Assembly: GCA_016196035.1 (NCBI GenBank) | Contig: JACPYM010000054.1 | Span: forward strand, 1-64,000 | Reading direction: 5' to 3' | DNA from: Acidobacteriota bacterium | Lineage (GTDB): Bacteria; Acidobacteriota; Blastocatellia; RBC074 | Length of the DNA stretch: 64,000 nucleotides | In this document: one piece after another, positions 19,315 to 28,598 of the stretch | How positions within the stretch are numbered: position 1 is the first letter of the stretch | Layout of the letters: each line of letters starts with the position of its first letter | The notes under the pieces: model-generated | The model's input: the letters and a program-made list of their open reading frames with translations, nothing else | The model's database searches: none | What the model was told of the DNA's origin: nothing | Position numbers and translations under genes: made by a program

Positions 19315-19408
19315 GGACGGTACCGCGCGCGTGAGCAAGCGGCGCCTCAAACTTGCGGCATTGGCTGAATCGCCCAGTCTCCGCTTGCACGCGCGCGCGG
19401 TACCGTCC
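19315..19408. repeat. Inverted-repeat element with 28-bp near-perfect arms
   Basis: The arms 19315-19342 and 19381-19408 match at 26 of 28 positions as reverse complements, with the core GGACGGTACCGCGCGCG. The 38-nt spacer has no coding features. It resembles a dispersed non-autonomous repeat, and could also fold as a long hairpin downstream of the response-regulator gene. Confidence 0.75.
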
Positions 19409-19458
19409 TGCTGCCCGGCTTTTCCCATCCTCTGATGTAAAAACCGATCTAGGCAGAG

Positions 19459-20124
19459 CTATTCGGCCCGCAACTCAGTTTGATGGGCGAGGGCGAATTT
19501 GATGAGCGCGTGGCTGCCGCGCAAGGCGAGTTTGCGGCAGATGTTTTTGCGATGCGTCTCGACCGTCAGCGGGCTGATGTATAGCGCCTCGGCGATTTCG
19601 CGCGTGGATTTGTATTCGGCAATCAGCCGCAGCACGTAACGCTCACTGGCCGTCAGTTGCGACAGGCCGTTAGCAATAACAGGTGCGGGCGGCGCGGGCG
19701 CGTTGACCAGATAGCTGGTCATCAATGGGCTGAGATAGGTTTGTCCTTGCTGCACGGCGCGCAAGGCGGCGACGATGTCGGTGACTGCGCTGTCTTTGAG
19801 CACGTAACCACGCGCGCCCAGGCTGAGCGCCTGCTGCAAATATGTCTCTTCGCGGTGGACGGTCAGAAAGATCAGCTTGATGTTCCAGCCGCGTTCACGC
19901 ACGGCACGCGCGACGCCAAAGCCATCGAGCACTGGCATGTCTACGTCAAGCACGGCAATGGGTGGTTGCAGCCGCTCCAGCAAGGTCAATGCCGCTTGCC
20001 CGTCGCCCGCTTCGGCAATCACGCGGAACTCGGCGGCTTCGCCACCTGCTTCGATGGTTTGGCGCAAGCCCTGGCGCACGATGGGATGATCGTCGGCGAT
20101 CAGAATTTGAATCTCGGTGCTCAT
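19459..20124 (-). CDS. NarL/LuxR-family response regulator
   Basis: This 221-residue protein has an N-terminal receiver domain (about 5-125), with acidic pair DD at 11-12, phosphoacceptor Asp at about 60 (VLDVDMP), the Thr in FLTVH and the Lys in VLKDS. It has a C-terminal LuxR-type HTH (about 155-215: LTASERYVLRLIAEYKSTRE, TVETHRKNI). It starts only 5 nt after the end of the kinase gene at 20130, so the two are an operon and very probably a cognate pair. Targets are not indicated by the sequence. Confidence 0.95.
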   Translation of the reverse strand: MSTEIQILIADDHPIVRQGLRQTIEAGGEAAEFRVIAEAGDGQAALTLLERLQPPIAVLDVDMPVLDGFGVARAVRERGWNIKLIFLTVHREETYLQQALSLGARGYVLKDSAVTDIVAALRAVQQGQTYLSPLMTSYLVNAPAPPAPVIANGLSQLTASERYVLRLIAEYKSTREIAEALYISPLTVETHRKNICRKLALRGSHALIKFALAHQTELRAE

Positions 20125-20129
20125 CAGAA

Positions 20130-23100
20130 TTAATCAGGTAAGGGGAATTGCAAAGTAATCGTGGTGCCTTGTTGCGGCGCCGATTCGACCAGCAAATCAC
20201 CGCGCAACAAGCGCGCGCGTTCGTGAATACCGGTCAGTCCCAAGCCGCTGCCCGCCACCCAATCGCGCGAGGCGTCGGGGATAAACCCGCAACCGTCATC
20301 GGCGACGATGAGCCGCAAGAGGCCGGGTTCGCGTTTGAGTTTGACGCTGGCGTGGGTGGCGCGCGCGTGGCGCACGATGTTGTTGATTGCTTCCTGCACG
20401 ATGCGGTAGAGGCTGTTTTCAGCTTCTTTGGGCAAGCGGCCTTCCAGTTCATCCAACTCCTGTTTGATTTCCAAACCGTGCGCCTGCCCGACTTTGTTGA
20501 GCATTTCGCGCAACGAATTGGTCAGCCCCAGCCGATCCAGTTGCACGGGGCGCAGGTCGTAAATGATCTCGCGCACCTCGTCAATCACGGCGGTGGCTGC
20601 TTCGGCAATCTCTTCCATTTGTTCCTGCTGGCGTTTGGGATCGTCCTGGGCTTGCAAACAGATGGTCGCACGTTGGCGAATGATCGCCAGACTTTGGCTC
20701 AGACCATCGTGCAATTCGGCGGCGATGCGCTGGCGTTCGCCTTCGTGGGCATTGATCAGGCGACGCGAAAACGCCTGTTGCGCGGCATTCGCCCGTTCCA
20801 ATTGCCGCACGCGCAATTGGTAACTGGCCAATGCCAGAGCGGTGAGGCCCAAAACAACCAGACCGCGAAACCACCAGGTGCGATAAAACGGCGGAATGAC
20901 GACGAGCGTCATGCTCGCGCCCGTTTCGTTCCAAACGCCTTCGCCATTATCGGCGCTGACGCGAAACGTATAACTGCCTGGCGGCAGATGCGGAAAATAC
21001 GCGATGCGCCGCGTGCCAGCCTGCTGCCACGTCTGATCGAAACCAATCAGTTGGTATCTGAATTTCAGTTGTTGCGGGCGGTTCCAACTAAGCGCGGTGT
21101 ATTGAATCTCTATATTTTCCTGCCCGGAACGAATGCGCGCCGTCTGTCCCGCCGGTAAAGATTCGCCATCCAGCCGGACGCTCTCGATGGCGACGCGCGG
21201 CGGTTCCAGGTTGAGGCGCTGCGGATCAACCGCCACAACGCCTTTGATCGTCGGAAACCACAAGCGGCCATCGGCGGTCTTCCACCCGCCGGGACTCGCG
21301 CCGTTGCATTCGCGACTGAGCATGCCGTCCACCGCGCCGTAAGCGAACGACATCACCACTTTGCTGCGGCCCTCGGCGAAATCGTTCAGCTCTTTCAGGC
21401 TCGCGCGATAGATGCCCTTGTTGCCGCTCAGCCACAGGTTGCCGCTGTCGTCTGCGAGAATTTGAAAGGCGAGGTTGTCGTAAAGGCCGTCTTTGACCGT
21501 GATCGCTTTGAAGACGCCGTCCTTGAAGCGCAACAGCCCGTTGCCATCCGTGCCCATCCAGATTTGCCCGGCGCGGTCTTCGTAAAACGCAAGCATGTGC
21601 CGACCAGGATAGCCGTCCTTGTGCGCCCAGGTCGTGACGCGCCCCGCGCTGATACGGCTGACGCCGCTGCCCGTGCCGACCCACAGACTGCCGGCGCGGT
21701 CTTCATACAACGCGGTGATGTAATTCTCGGCCAGCCCTTCGCGTGTGGTGTAAGTGGTAATGGTGCCGTTATGAAAGCAATGCACGCCATCAAATGAAGT
21801 GCCTGCCCAGAGCCGCCCCGCGCGGTCTTCCAGAATTTCCGCAGCCGCCAAGCCGTCTTTGCTGACGTAAGGGCTGAAGCGTCCGTCTTTGTAACGCAAC
21901 ACCTGACCGGGCGCGCTCGCCAGCAAATTGCCCGCGCGGTCGGTCGCCAACGCTCTGCCGCCTCCGGCAGGCAAACCATCGCGTTCCGTGAAGGTTTGAA
22001 AGAGGCCATCCTTGAATCTGCTCAAACCGCCGCGCGTTTTCACCCACAGATGCCCCGCGCCATCGCCGCGCACTGAGCCGATGATGTCATCCGGCAAACC
22101 ATCCTGGGTGGTGTAAACGCTGAAGCGCCCTTCTTTGAGCAGCGCTAGCCCACCGCCATTCGTGCCCAGCCAAAGGTCGCCATTCGCCGTGGCATAGACA
22201 GATTGCACCGCATTATTGGCCAACCCCTCCTGCTCGGTGCAAACGTCGAAGCGGCCGTCTTTGAAGCGGTATAACCCGCCGCCAATAGTACCCAGCCAGA
22301 GCGTGCCTTCGCGATCTTCGACAATCGCCTGAACAATGTGATGCTGCAAACCGGCGGGCACGCCTGCCATGCTGAACCGGCCTGCTTGCCAGCGGGTCAG
22401 CCCACTGTTAGCCGCGCCAATCCATAACGCGCCTACGCGATCAAAGCAGAGCGCGAGCACTTGATTCGACGCCAAACCGTCGCGCGTCGTATAGATCGTG
22501 AATTTGCCGTCTTTGAAGCGCGTCAAACCACCCAGCGTGCCGATCCACACAGCGCCCTCAGCGTCTTCGGCAAACGCCGAAATGCGATTGTCTGGCAATC
22601 CTTCTTGTGTGGTGTAAGTGGCAAACCGCCCAGCCTGCAAAACATGCACTCCGCCTTGCGTGCCGATCCAAAGATTGCCTGCGCGATCTTCAAACAATGC
22701 GCTGACGCGGGGAGTGTTTGGCAATCCTTGCGCCGCGCCATAAAACGTAAACTCCCCCTGGTGATAGCGCGTCAGCCCGCTGCCGTACCCCGCCCATAAC
22801 GCCCCGTCGCGCGTCACCCGTAAGACGGCAACGTTGTTGCTTTTCAAGCTTGGCGTATTCGCCGTGTCAAACGCCGTGAAGCGCACGCCGTCAAAGCGCA
22901 CTACGCCCTCCGCCGTCGCCAACCAGAGATAGCCGTCGGGCGTTTGCGCCACAGTGCTGATGCCGTTTTGCGGCAAGCCATGCTGATCGTTCCAGATAAA
23001 TTGCTGATAGCGGCCAAAGATGCGTTGCGGGCCAATGGTTTGCGCCGTGATTATTGAAGCTGCGCTGACCAACAGAAAGATCAGCCCAAGCCAATGGCGA

Positions 23101-23180
23101 AAGCCAAACCAGCTTGGCCCAAACCGTGGCCGGTTACTTAAGAGGGATTGTTTAGAAGTAACGATTCCGCGCGCGTTCAC
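20130..23180 (-). CDS. Two-component propeller sensor histidine kinase (Reg_prop, Y_Y_Y, HisKA_3, HATPase_c)
   Basis: The protein has 1,016 residues. A hydrophobic segment at about 28-46 is a signal anchor (WLGLIFLLVSAASIITAQ). Then come about thirteen Reg_prop repeats, with the recurring D-G-L-x-x-x-x-I...G-x-L-W-x-G-T pattern, forming two periplasmic beta-propellers. A Y_Y_Y domain follows, then a transmembrane helix (WWFRGLVVLGLTALALASY) near 770. HisKA_3 has the phosphoacceptor in IAAELHDGLSQS near residue 823, and HATPase_c has EAINNIVRHA, GCGF and GSGLGLTGI. This is the HTCS-like layout without a fused regulator, and the NarL regulator follows 5 nt away. In related bacteria such sensors often detect oligosaccharides, but no ligand can be inferred here. 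Confidence 0.95.
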   Translation of the reverse strand: MNARGIVTSKQSLLSNRPRFGPSWFGFRHWLGLIFLLVSAASIITAQTIGPQRIFGRYQQFIWNDQHGLPQNGISTVAQTPDGYLWLATAEGVVRFDGVRFTAFDTANTPSLKSNNVAVLRVTRDGALWAGYGSGLTRYHQGEFTFYGAAQGLPNTPRVSALFEDRAGNLWIGTQGGVHVLQAGRFATYTTQEGLPDNRISAFAEDAEGAVWIGTLGGLTRFKDGKFTIYTTRDGLASNQVLALCFDRVGALWIGAANSGLTRWQAGRFSMAGVPAGLQHHIVQAIVEDREGTLWLGTIGGGLYRFKDGRFDVCTEQEGLANNAVQSVYATANGDLWLGTNGGGLALLKEGRFSVYTTQDGLPDDIIGSVRGDGAGHLWVKTRGGLSRFKDGLFQTFTERDGLPAGGGRALATDRAGNLLASAPGQVLRYKDGRFSPYVSKDGLAAAEILEDRAGRLWAGTSFDGVHCFHNGTITTYTTREGLAENYITALYEDRAGSLWVGTGSGVSRISAGRVTTWAHKDGYPGRHMLAFYEDRAGQIWMGTDGNGLLRFKDGVFKAITVKDGLYDNLAFQILADDSGNLWLSGNKGIYRASLKELNDFAEGRSKVVMSFAYGAVDGMLSRECNGASPGGWKTADGRLWFPTIKGVVAVDPQRLNLEPPRVAIESVRLDGESLPAGQTARIRSGQENIEIQYTALSWNRPQQLKFRYQLIGFDQTWQQAGTRRIAYFPHLPPGSYTFRVSADNGEGVWNETGASMTLVVIPPFYRTWWFRGLVVLGLTALALASYQLRVRQLERANAAQQAFSRRLINAHEGERQRIAAELHDGLSQSLAIIRQRATICLQAQDDPKRQQEQMEEIAEAATAVIDEVREIIYDLRPVQLDRLGLTNSLREMLNKVGQAHGLEIKQELDELEGRLPKEAENSLYRIVQEAINNIVRHARATHASVKLKREPGLLRLIVADDGCGFIPDASRDWVAGSGLGLTGIHERARLLRGDLLVESAPQQGTTITLQFPLPD

Positions 23181-23388
23181 AGCGGCGCATTATAAGCGCC
23201 ACGCAGATTTTGAAAAGCAACCAGGCGTCAATTACAAATTAATTGCAGCCTGGGTTGTGATGAGGCCGCGTTTGTAAATTTAGGCAAAGCCACGTTCTTG
23301 CCACCAGTTTCCGCGTCGTGAGGCCTATAGTAAACTGCCCGCGCGGCTGGCAACTACGCGGCTGCGGCTCCTGCACGAAAGCGAATTC

Positions 23389-24237
23389 ATGACCAAACAA
23401 TCAGCGGCGCCTCAAGTGCTCGCCTTGCTCGACAATCTTTTTTTCGTCGCCAAACTCGACGCCGCCGCCACACAGACCGGCTGTCAACTGGTAACGGCGC
23501 GCACGCCTGAAAAGGCGCTGAGCCTGGCGCAAGCCGCCGCGCCCGCGCTCATCGTGCTCGATCTGGATGCGCAAGCCTGCCGCCCCTTCGAGTTCATTCA
23601 AACCGTGAAAGCAGACCCCGCGTTGCGCACGATTCCCTTGCTCGGCTTCGTCGCGCACGTCAACACCGGCGTGCAGGCACAGGCCCGTCAGGCCGGGTGC
23701 GACCGCGTATTGGCGCGTTCGGCCTTTGCGCGCGACTTACCGGCTCTCTTGCAAAACGCCGCCAACGCCGCCACCCAGAAGGAGCTTCCGATGGCAAACC
23801 TACGCAACGAAAAGGTTGATTTCAAAACGCTGATCCGTGTCGCGTCCGAACGCTGTTTCGATGCGCTGGCGACCGGGCCGGGTCTGGACGAATGGTTCAC
23901 CCAGGGCGCGACCGTAGATTTGCGCCCCGGCGGCGCGATTCAATACCGCTGGCGCGATTGGGGCTTGGAAAAATACAGCGGCGAAATCCCCGGTCAGGTG
24001 ATCGCGGTGCAACGCCCCGCGCGTTATGTCTTTCAATGGCGCGCCGACAGCGGCAGCTATGACACCACGGTTGAAATCACCTTCACGCCGGTGGCCGGGG
24101 GCACTATCGTTCATCTGGTCGAGACGGGTTACGAAGACACGCCCGCCGGGATGCAGGACCTGCTCAATCGCGTGTCGGGTTGGGCGCAGGTGCTGACGCT
24201 GTTGAAATTCTATTTGGAACACGGCCTGCACTATTGA
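23389..24237 (+). CDS. REC-like / SRPBCC (AHSA1-type) fusion protein
   Basis: The 282 residues form two domains. Residues 1-130 look like a degenerate response-regulator receiver (VLALLDNLFFVAKLDAA, then LIVLDLDAQACRPFEF, then TIPLLGFVAH), lacking the usual acidic pair. Residues 134-282 are an SRPBCC/AHSA1 domain (FKTLIRVASERCFDALATGP, WFTQGATVDLRPGG, TPVAGGTIVHLVETGYED, GWAQVLTLLKFYLEHG). An AAGGAG sits 6 nt before an in-frame ATG at 23791, exactly at the junction, so a separate 148-residue SRPBCC protein may also be made. SRPBCC domains bind hydrophobic ligands or chaperone clients. The AraC gene follows 29 nt downstream on the same strand. Confidence 0.8.
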   Translation: MTKQSAAPQVLALLDNLFFVAKLDAAATQTGCQLVTARTPEKALSLAQAAAPALIVLDLDAQACRPFEFIQTVKADPALRTIPLLGFVAHVNTGVQAQARQAGCDRVLARSAFARDLPALLQNAANAATQKELPMANLRNEKVDFKTLIRVASERCFDALATGPGLDEWFTQGATVDLRPGGAIQYRWRDWGLEKYSGEIPGQVIAVQRPARYVFQWRADSGSYDTTVEITFTPVAGGTIVHLVETGYEDTPAGMQDLLNRVSGWAQVLTLLKFYLEHGLHY

Positions 24238-24265
24238 GTGACAAACTGGCGGGCGGCGGGCCACA

Positions 24266-25183
24266 ATGCGCGCCGTTATGTCCGTCGTGCTCAAACCCAG
24301 ATTGTTGCGTCCACAACCAGCGCCTCAGCCCAACGCGCTGGGCGAATGCAGCTTCATCATTGACGGCAGCAACCGGCAATATCATTGGCAAGGCACCGGC
24401 TGTCTTTCGATAAAAACTTTCGCCGGGGGCGCGGCGCTTTATAACGTCGGGCGTGGCCGCTTTCGCGTGGCTGAGCATTCTTACCTGTTGCTCAATCAAA
24501 ATCAGCCGTATGAAATCATTGTGGACGCGCAACAGCCGCTGGCTTCGTTCTGCCTGTTTTTCGAGAATGGTTTGGTGGAAGAAGTACAACGCAGCCTAAC
24601 CGCCCCCACCGCCAAATTGCTGGACGAACCGCAAACCGTCAAAGATCAGCCGTTGTACTTTTTTGAAAAAACCTATCCGCACGATGACCTGCTCTCGCCC
24701 GCGCTCTTTCGCTTGCGCACCGAATTGCCGCAACGCCAAGACGACGAAGTCTGGCTCAACGAACATCTGCATCAGATTCTGCGGCGGCTGTTGACCGCGC
24801 AACAATTGGTGCAGCGGGAAGTCGAAAGCTTCCCTGCCCTGCGCGCCACCACACGCGCCGAACTATACCGCCGCCTGCATCGCGACAAGGAATTCATCGC
24901 GGCCTCGTTCGAGCAAAGCCTCACGCTGGATGAGATCGCGCGCATCGCCTGCCTTTCGCCCAGCCATTTCCTGCGCACCTTTCAACAAGCCTTCCGGCAA
25001 ACGCCACATCAGTTTCTGACCACCCAACGGCTGGCGCGCGCACAATACCTGCTGAGGCACACCGGCTTGCCCGTGACCGAAATCTGTTTTGCCGTCGGCT
25101 TTGAAAGCCTGGGTTCTTTCAGCACCTTATTCCGCCGTCATCTGGGCCGTTCGCCCGCCCAGTTCCGCCAGGCAAAAAGGTGA
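24266..25183 (+). CDS. AraC-family transcriptional regulator
   Basis: The product has 305 residues. The N-terminal half is a cupin-like sensing domain (YLLLNQNQPYEIIVDAQQPL and FCLFFENGLVEE). The C-terminal part (about 205-300) is the two-HTH AraC domain, with LDEIARIACLSPSHFLRTF and the signature FAVGFESLGSFSTLFRRHLG. The start could also be the second Met (24278); no strong Shine-Dalgarno sequence distinguishes them. It follows the REC/SRPBCC gene and precedes the VOC gene on the same strand, so regulation of that small cluster is plausible but unproven. Confidence 0.93.
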   Translation: MRAVMSVVLKPRLLRPQPAPQPNALGECSFIIDGSNRQYHWQGTGCLSIKTFAGGAALYNVGRGRFRVAEHSYLLLNQNQPYEIIVDAQQPLASFCLFFENGLVEEVQRSLTAPTAKLLDEPQTVKDQPLYFFEKTYPHDDLLSPALFRLRTELPQRQDDEVWLNEHLHQILRRLLTAQQLVQREVESFPALRATTRAELYRRLHRDKEFIAASFEQSLTLDEIARIACLSPSHFLRTFQQAFRQTPHQFLTTQRLARAQYLLRHTGLPVTEICFAVGFESLGSFSTLFRRHLGRSPAQFRQAKR

Positions 25184-25280
25184 TTTTCGAGAAGCGCGGC
25201 GGACGCTCACTCGGCATACTGCGCGGCGTAGACCTGATTTCCCGCTTAAAGCAACGGACAAAGCAATGGAGGAACAACGC

Positions 25281-25760
25281 ATGAAACTGCTTGGATTGAA
25301 GCTGAGCGCGCTCTTGCTATGCACGCTGGCCGTGCCTGTGGGAGCGCAACAAAACAAAGAGAGGAATCAACCAATGCCTGAAACACCCGTCATCAAAAAG
25401 GTCGGCCAGATCGCCGTGCGCGTCAAAGACGTCGCCCGCGCCGTCGCCTTTTACCGCGACAAGCTGGGCTTGAAAGTGCTGCTGCAACAGCCCAACCTGG
25501 CCGTGGTCGAATGCGGCGGCCTGAATCTTTTCCTCACGCTGCCCGAAAAGGCTGAAGATGCCGGGCACAATTCGATCATTTATTTCGACGTGGATGACAT
25601 TCAGCAAACGGCCAAAATCCTGACCACGCACAGTGTCACCATCGTCGAAGCGCCCAACAAAGTCGGCAATCTCGGCGCCGTCGAAGTTTGGATTGCGATC
25701 TTGCGCGATTCCGAAGACAACTTGCTGGGACTGAGAAGTATGGTGCCCCTGAAGAAGTAG
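25281..25760 (+). CDS. VOC (glyoxalase/bleomycin-resistance fold) protein with signal peptide
   Basis: From the ATG at 25281 (GGAGGA 7 nt upstream) the protein has 159 residues. Residues 1-23 form a signal peptide (MKLLGLKLSALLLCTLAVPV) and the rest is a VOC domain. Typical elements are IAVRVKDVARAVAFYRDKLG, an N-terminal half ending LNLFLTL, and SIIYFDVDDI for the second half. A second in-frame ATG at 25374, behind GAGAGG, would give a cytoplasmic form starting MPETPVIKKV. The reaction is not predictable. A metal-binding His/Glu set is not clear, so a binding rather than catalytic role is possible. Confidence 0.82.
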   Translation: MKLLGLKLSALLLCTLAVPVGAQQNKERNQPMPETPVIKKVGQIAVRVKDVARAVAFYRDKLGLKVLLQQPNLAVVECGGLNLFLTLPEKAEDAGHNSIIYFDVDDIQQTAKILTTHSVTIVEAPNKVGNLGAVEVWIAILRDSEDNLLGLRSMVPLKK

Positions 25761-25898
25761 TCAGTACGGGGTAGTCGGTAGGGGCATTGACAATTTACGT
25801 TGCACAGGCCGACTGAAATAAATCCTTCAGGGTGAATGCAGCAGCTTGGAGCCGCCGGCGCAACCTAGTTTGTCAATACACCTACTGACTACCGCCTA
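25757..25898. repeat. Inverted array of short units between convergent genes
   Basis: The left part (25757-25793, GTAGTCAGTA...GTAGTCGGTAGG, ATTGACAA) pairs imperfectly with the right part (25869-25898, TTGTCAAT, CCTACTGACTACC). It fills the space between the convergent VOC and permease genes and overlaps the VOC stop codon. It belongs to the same kind of head-to-head short-unit repeats as 57761-57900. Confidence 0.65.
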
Positions 25899-28400
25899 TT
25901 ATTCACATCGCAAAGCAATCAACGGATCAACCTTTGTCGCCCGTCGCGCCGGAATCCAACAGGCCAACAAGGCCACCAGCGCCAGCAGCAACGCGAGCCC
26001 GCCAAATGTCAGCGGATCGGTCGCGCTGACACCGAATAACAGCGCCGTCAGCAACCGCGTGAGCGCGAATGAGCCAGCCAGTCCGACTCCGACGCCCAAG
26101 AGTGCCGTTACCATGCCCTGCCACACGATCATCTTCAGTAGGTCGCCCAAACTTGCGCCGAGCGCCAGCCGGATGCCGATCTCGTGCGTGCGCTGTGTGA
26201 CGGAATAAGCCGTCACGCCATAAACGCCCACCGCCGCCAGCGCGAGCGCGAGCAGCGCAAAGAGTGCCAGCAACCAAGTGTTCAGCCGCGCTTGCGAGAG
26301 CGAGGTTGCAACTAACTGCTCCATCGTCGCGATGTCGGCGATGGGTTGCTCCTTGTCAAGTTCGAGCACGGCGTGGCGGATCGCGTTGATCAAACTGAGC
26401 GGGTCAGTGGTGGTGCGCAAGGCTAAATACATGCTGCGCGACGTGTCAGGGAATTTGCCGATAACGCTCTGTGTGTGCGGCGTGTAAATCTCCGGCCTGC
26501 CGTTCTGGAGCAAGCTGTTGTGCCGCACATCGCCGACGATGCCGACGATGGTAAAGCGCGGGAAGCGGAAGTTCTTGGCGTCAAAGTTCGGCGGCATCAG
26601 GTCGGGCGGGATCAGGTCTTCGGGCGGGCCAAACCAGACGCGCTTGCCGAGCGGGTCTTCGTTGGGCCAGTAGCGCCGCGCCAGCGCTTCGTTGATGACG
26701 GCCACAGACAAGGTGTCGCGCGTGTCGCGTTCGTTGAGCAAGCGCCCCTTGCGCAGCGCGAAGCCCAGCGTGTTGAAGTAATCGCCACTCACTTGCCGGT
26801 ATTGCACGACCGGCACTTTATCGAGCGCTTTCGGCGCGGGGCGATCTTCGATGGAAAAGAGTTTGCCCCAACCGCTGTTGGTCAGCGGCAAAGCCGAACT
26901 GACCCCGGCTGCTTGCACGCCGGGCAGCGCCTTGACGCGCTCAACCAATTGTTGAAAGAAGCCTGCCGCCAGTTCTAAATGACCGGGATCATCCGGGTAT
27001 TTGGTCAGCGGCAACGAAATTTGCAGGGTCAGAATGTGATCGGTGCGGAAGCCCGGATTGACGCGCTGCATGCGCAACAGGCTGTTGACCATCAGCCCCG
27101 CGCTCACCAACAGGATCAACGACAAAGCCAGCTCCGCCGCCACCAGTACGTTGCGCACACGACGGCTGCGCGCGCTGCCCGCCGTCCCGCGACCACCTTC
27201 TTTGAGCGCTTCGTTCAAATCCGGCTTGGCTGCCTGCGCCGCCGGCGCCAGCCCGAAGAGCAGGCTCGTCAACAGCGCCAGCCCACAGGTAAAGGCCAAC
27301 ACGCGCCCATCCACCCGCACCTCGGCCAGCCGCGGCAGCTTGGGCGCCAGACCGATCAGCGCATCCACGCCCCACCAGGCCAGCGTCAAGCCGCACACGC
27401 CGCCGAGCAGGCTGAGCAACAAACTTTCCGTCAGCAGTTGCCGCACAATCCGTAAGCGTGTCGCGCCCAGCGTCGTGCGAATCGCGACTTCACGCTGGCG
27501 TGCCGCCGCGCGCGCCAGCAACAGGTTCGTCACGTTCGCACAGGCGATCAACAGCACGCAGGCAACGGCGCAAAGCAACACCAGCAGCGCCCGTTGCACG
27601 TTGCCGACCGTCGCCTCGTGCAGCGAGACCAAGCTCGCGCCGAAATCGCCCACGCTTTTGACCTCGTGGGCAATCTGATGCTGGATGCCATCCACGTCCT
27701 GCTGCGCTTGCGTGATGCTCATACCCGGTTTGAGCCGTGCCACGACGCTCAGCCAATAATTGCCGCGCGTGTTGTATTCGCTGTCATCCGCCACCGCGAG
27801 CGGCAGCCAGAGCTTGACGGTCTGATCCGGGAACTGGAAGTTGCGCGGCGCGACGCCGACGACAGTGAATAGCTCGCCGTTAAGTTTCAGCGTCTGCCCG
27901 TTGGGCTGCGCATTGTCGCCAAAGCGCCGCCGCCACAATTCATCGCTCAGGATTGCCACGCGATGCTTGCCGTACCGCTCTTCCGCGCTGGCAAACCCGC
28001 GCCCCTGCGCCACGCCTACGCCGAGCGTCGGGAAGAGGTCGGCAGAAACTTGCGCGCCCACCACACGCTCAGGCGCTTCCGCGCCAGCGATGTTGTAGCT
28101 GTTCGTGCTATAAGCCGCCATCCGCTCAAACGACTGATTGCGCCGCGCCCATTCGCGGAAGTCCGGCAGCGCGACGCCGAAGTTGGTGATGCCGCGCGCC
28201 AGGTTGGTCGTATTGACCATCATCAGCCGCTCGGCCTGTGGATACGGCAATGGGCGCAACAGCACGGCATTGACCACACTAAAAATCGCCGTGTTCGCGC
28301 CGATGCCTAGTGCCAGTGTCAGGACGGCAATCAGCGTGAAGCCGGGGTTTTTAAGTAACATTCGCGCGCCATAGCGCATATCTTGCCAAAGTATTCGCAT
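25899..28400 (-). CDS. ADOP-type ABC transporter permease (MacB_PCD/FtsX, duplicated)
   Basis: The product has 833 residues; the start [15 protein letters not shown] was chosen because AAGGAG lies 8 nt upstream. The N-terminus matches acidobacterial duplicated orphan permeases ([20 protein letters not shown], then [19 protein letters not shown]). A MacB-like periplasmic domain follows, then an FtsX block near 280-420 ([19 protein letters not shown]), a second periplasmic domain, and a second FtsX block at the C-terminus ([14 protein letters not shown]). There is no MacB ATPase gene beside it, as is normal for this family. It probably acts in envelope mechanotransmission or export; the substrate is unknown. 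It ends opposite the VOC gene. Confidence 0.93.
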   Translation of the reverse strand: MRILWQDMRYGARMLLKNPGFTLIAVLTLALGIGANTAIFSVVNAVLLRPLPYPQAERLMMVNTTNLARGITNFGVALPDFREWARRNQSFERMAAYSTNSYNIAGAEAPERVVGAQVSADLFPTLGVGVAQGRGFASAEERYGKHRVAILSDELWRRRFGDNAQPNGQTLKLNGELFTVVGVAPRNFQFPDQTVKLWLPLAVADDSEYNTRGNYWLSVVARLKPGMSITQAQQDVDGIQHQIAHEVKSVGDFGASLVSLHEATVGNVQRALLVLLCAVACVLLIACANVTNLLLARAAARQREVAIRTTLGATRLRIVRQLLTESLLLSLLGGVCGLTLAWWGVDALIGLAPKLPRLAEVRVDGRVLAFTCGLALLTSLLFGLAPAAQAAKPDLNEALKEGGRGTAGSARSRRVRNVLVAAELALSLILLVSAGLMVNSLLRMQRVNPGFRTDHILTLQISLPLTKYPDDPGHLELAAGFFQQLVERVKALPGVQAAGVSSALPLTNSGWGKLFSIEDRPAPKALDKVPVVQYRQVSGDYFNTLGFALRKGRLLNERDTRDTLSVAVINEALARRYWPNEDPLGKRVWFGPPEDLIPPDLMPPNFDAKNFRFPRFTIVGIVGDVRHNSLLQNGRPEIYTPHTQSVIGKFPDTSRSMYLALRTTTDPLSLINAIRHAVLELDKEQPIADIATMEQLVATSLSQARLNTWLLALFALLALALAAVGVYGVTAYSVTQRTHEIGIRLALGASLGDLLKMIVWQGMVTALLGVGVGLAGSFALTRLLTALLFGVSATDPLTFGGLALLLALVALLACWIPARRATKVDPLIALRCE

Positions 28401-28598
28401 CGTCATCACTCCTTTGAATTATGGGTAGGAGAACGGCCCGCGCAGGCAAACCGTTCTAACAGGCTAACCAAGTCGCGTGCCGCCCGGGCGTAGTGGATAA
28501 GTCATTGCGCCGTTTACGGTCTGCTGACAGGGCGTGTAGCCAGTTGTTCGAATGCGGGAAAGGATGATCCCAAAAGTGAAGCGGGCGGAGTGGTGAAG

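Larger units (their letters stand above)
18992..19458. other. Intergenic region between response regulator and zinc-ribbon gene
   Basis: No convincing gene is present. It holds two structures described separately: three 23-bp-spaced direct repeats (19199-19256) and a 94-bp inverted-repeat element (19315-19408). The part nearest 18992 should contain the promoter of the minus-strand zinc-ribbon/MbtH/collar unit. Confidence 0.6.
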
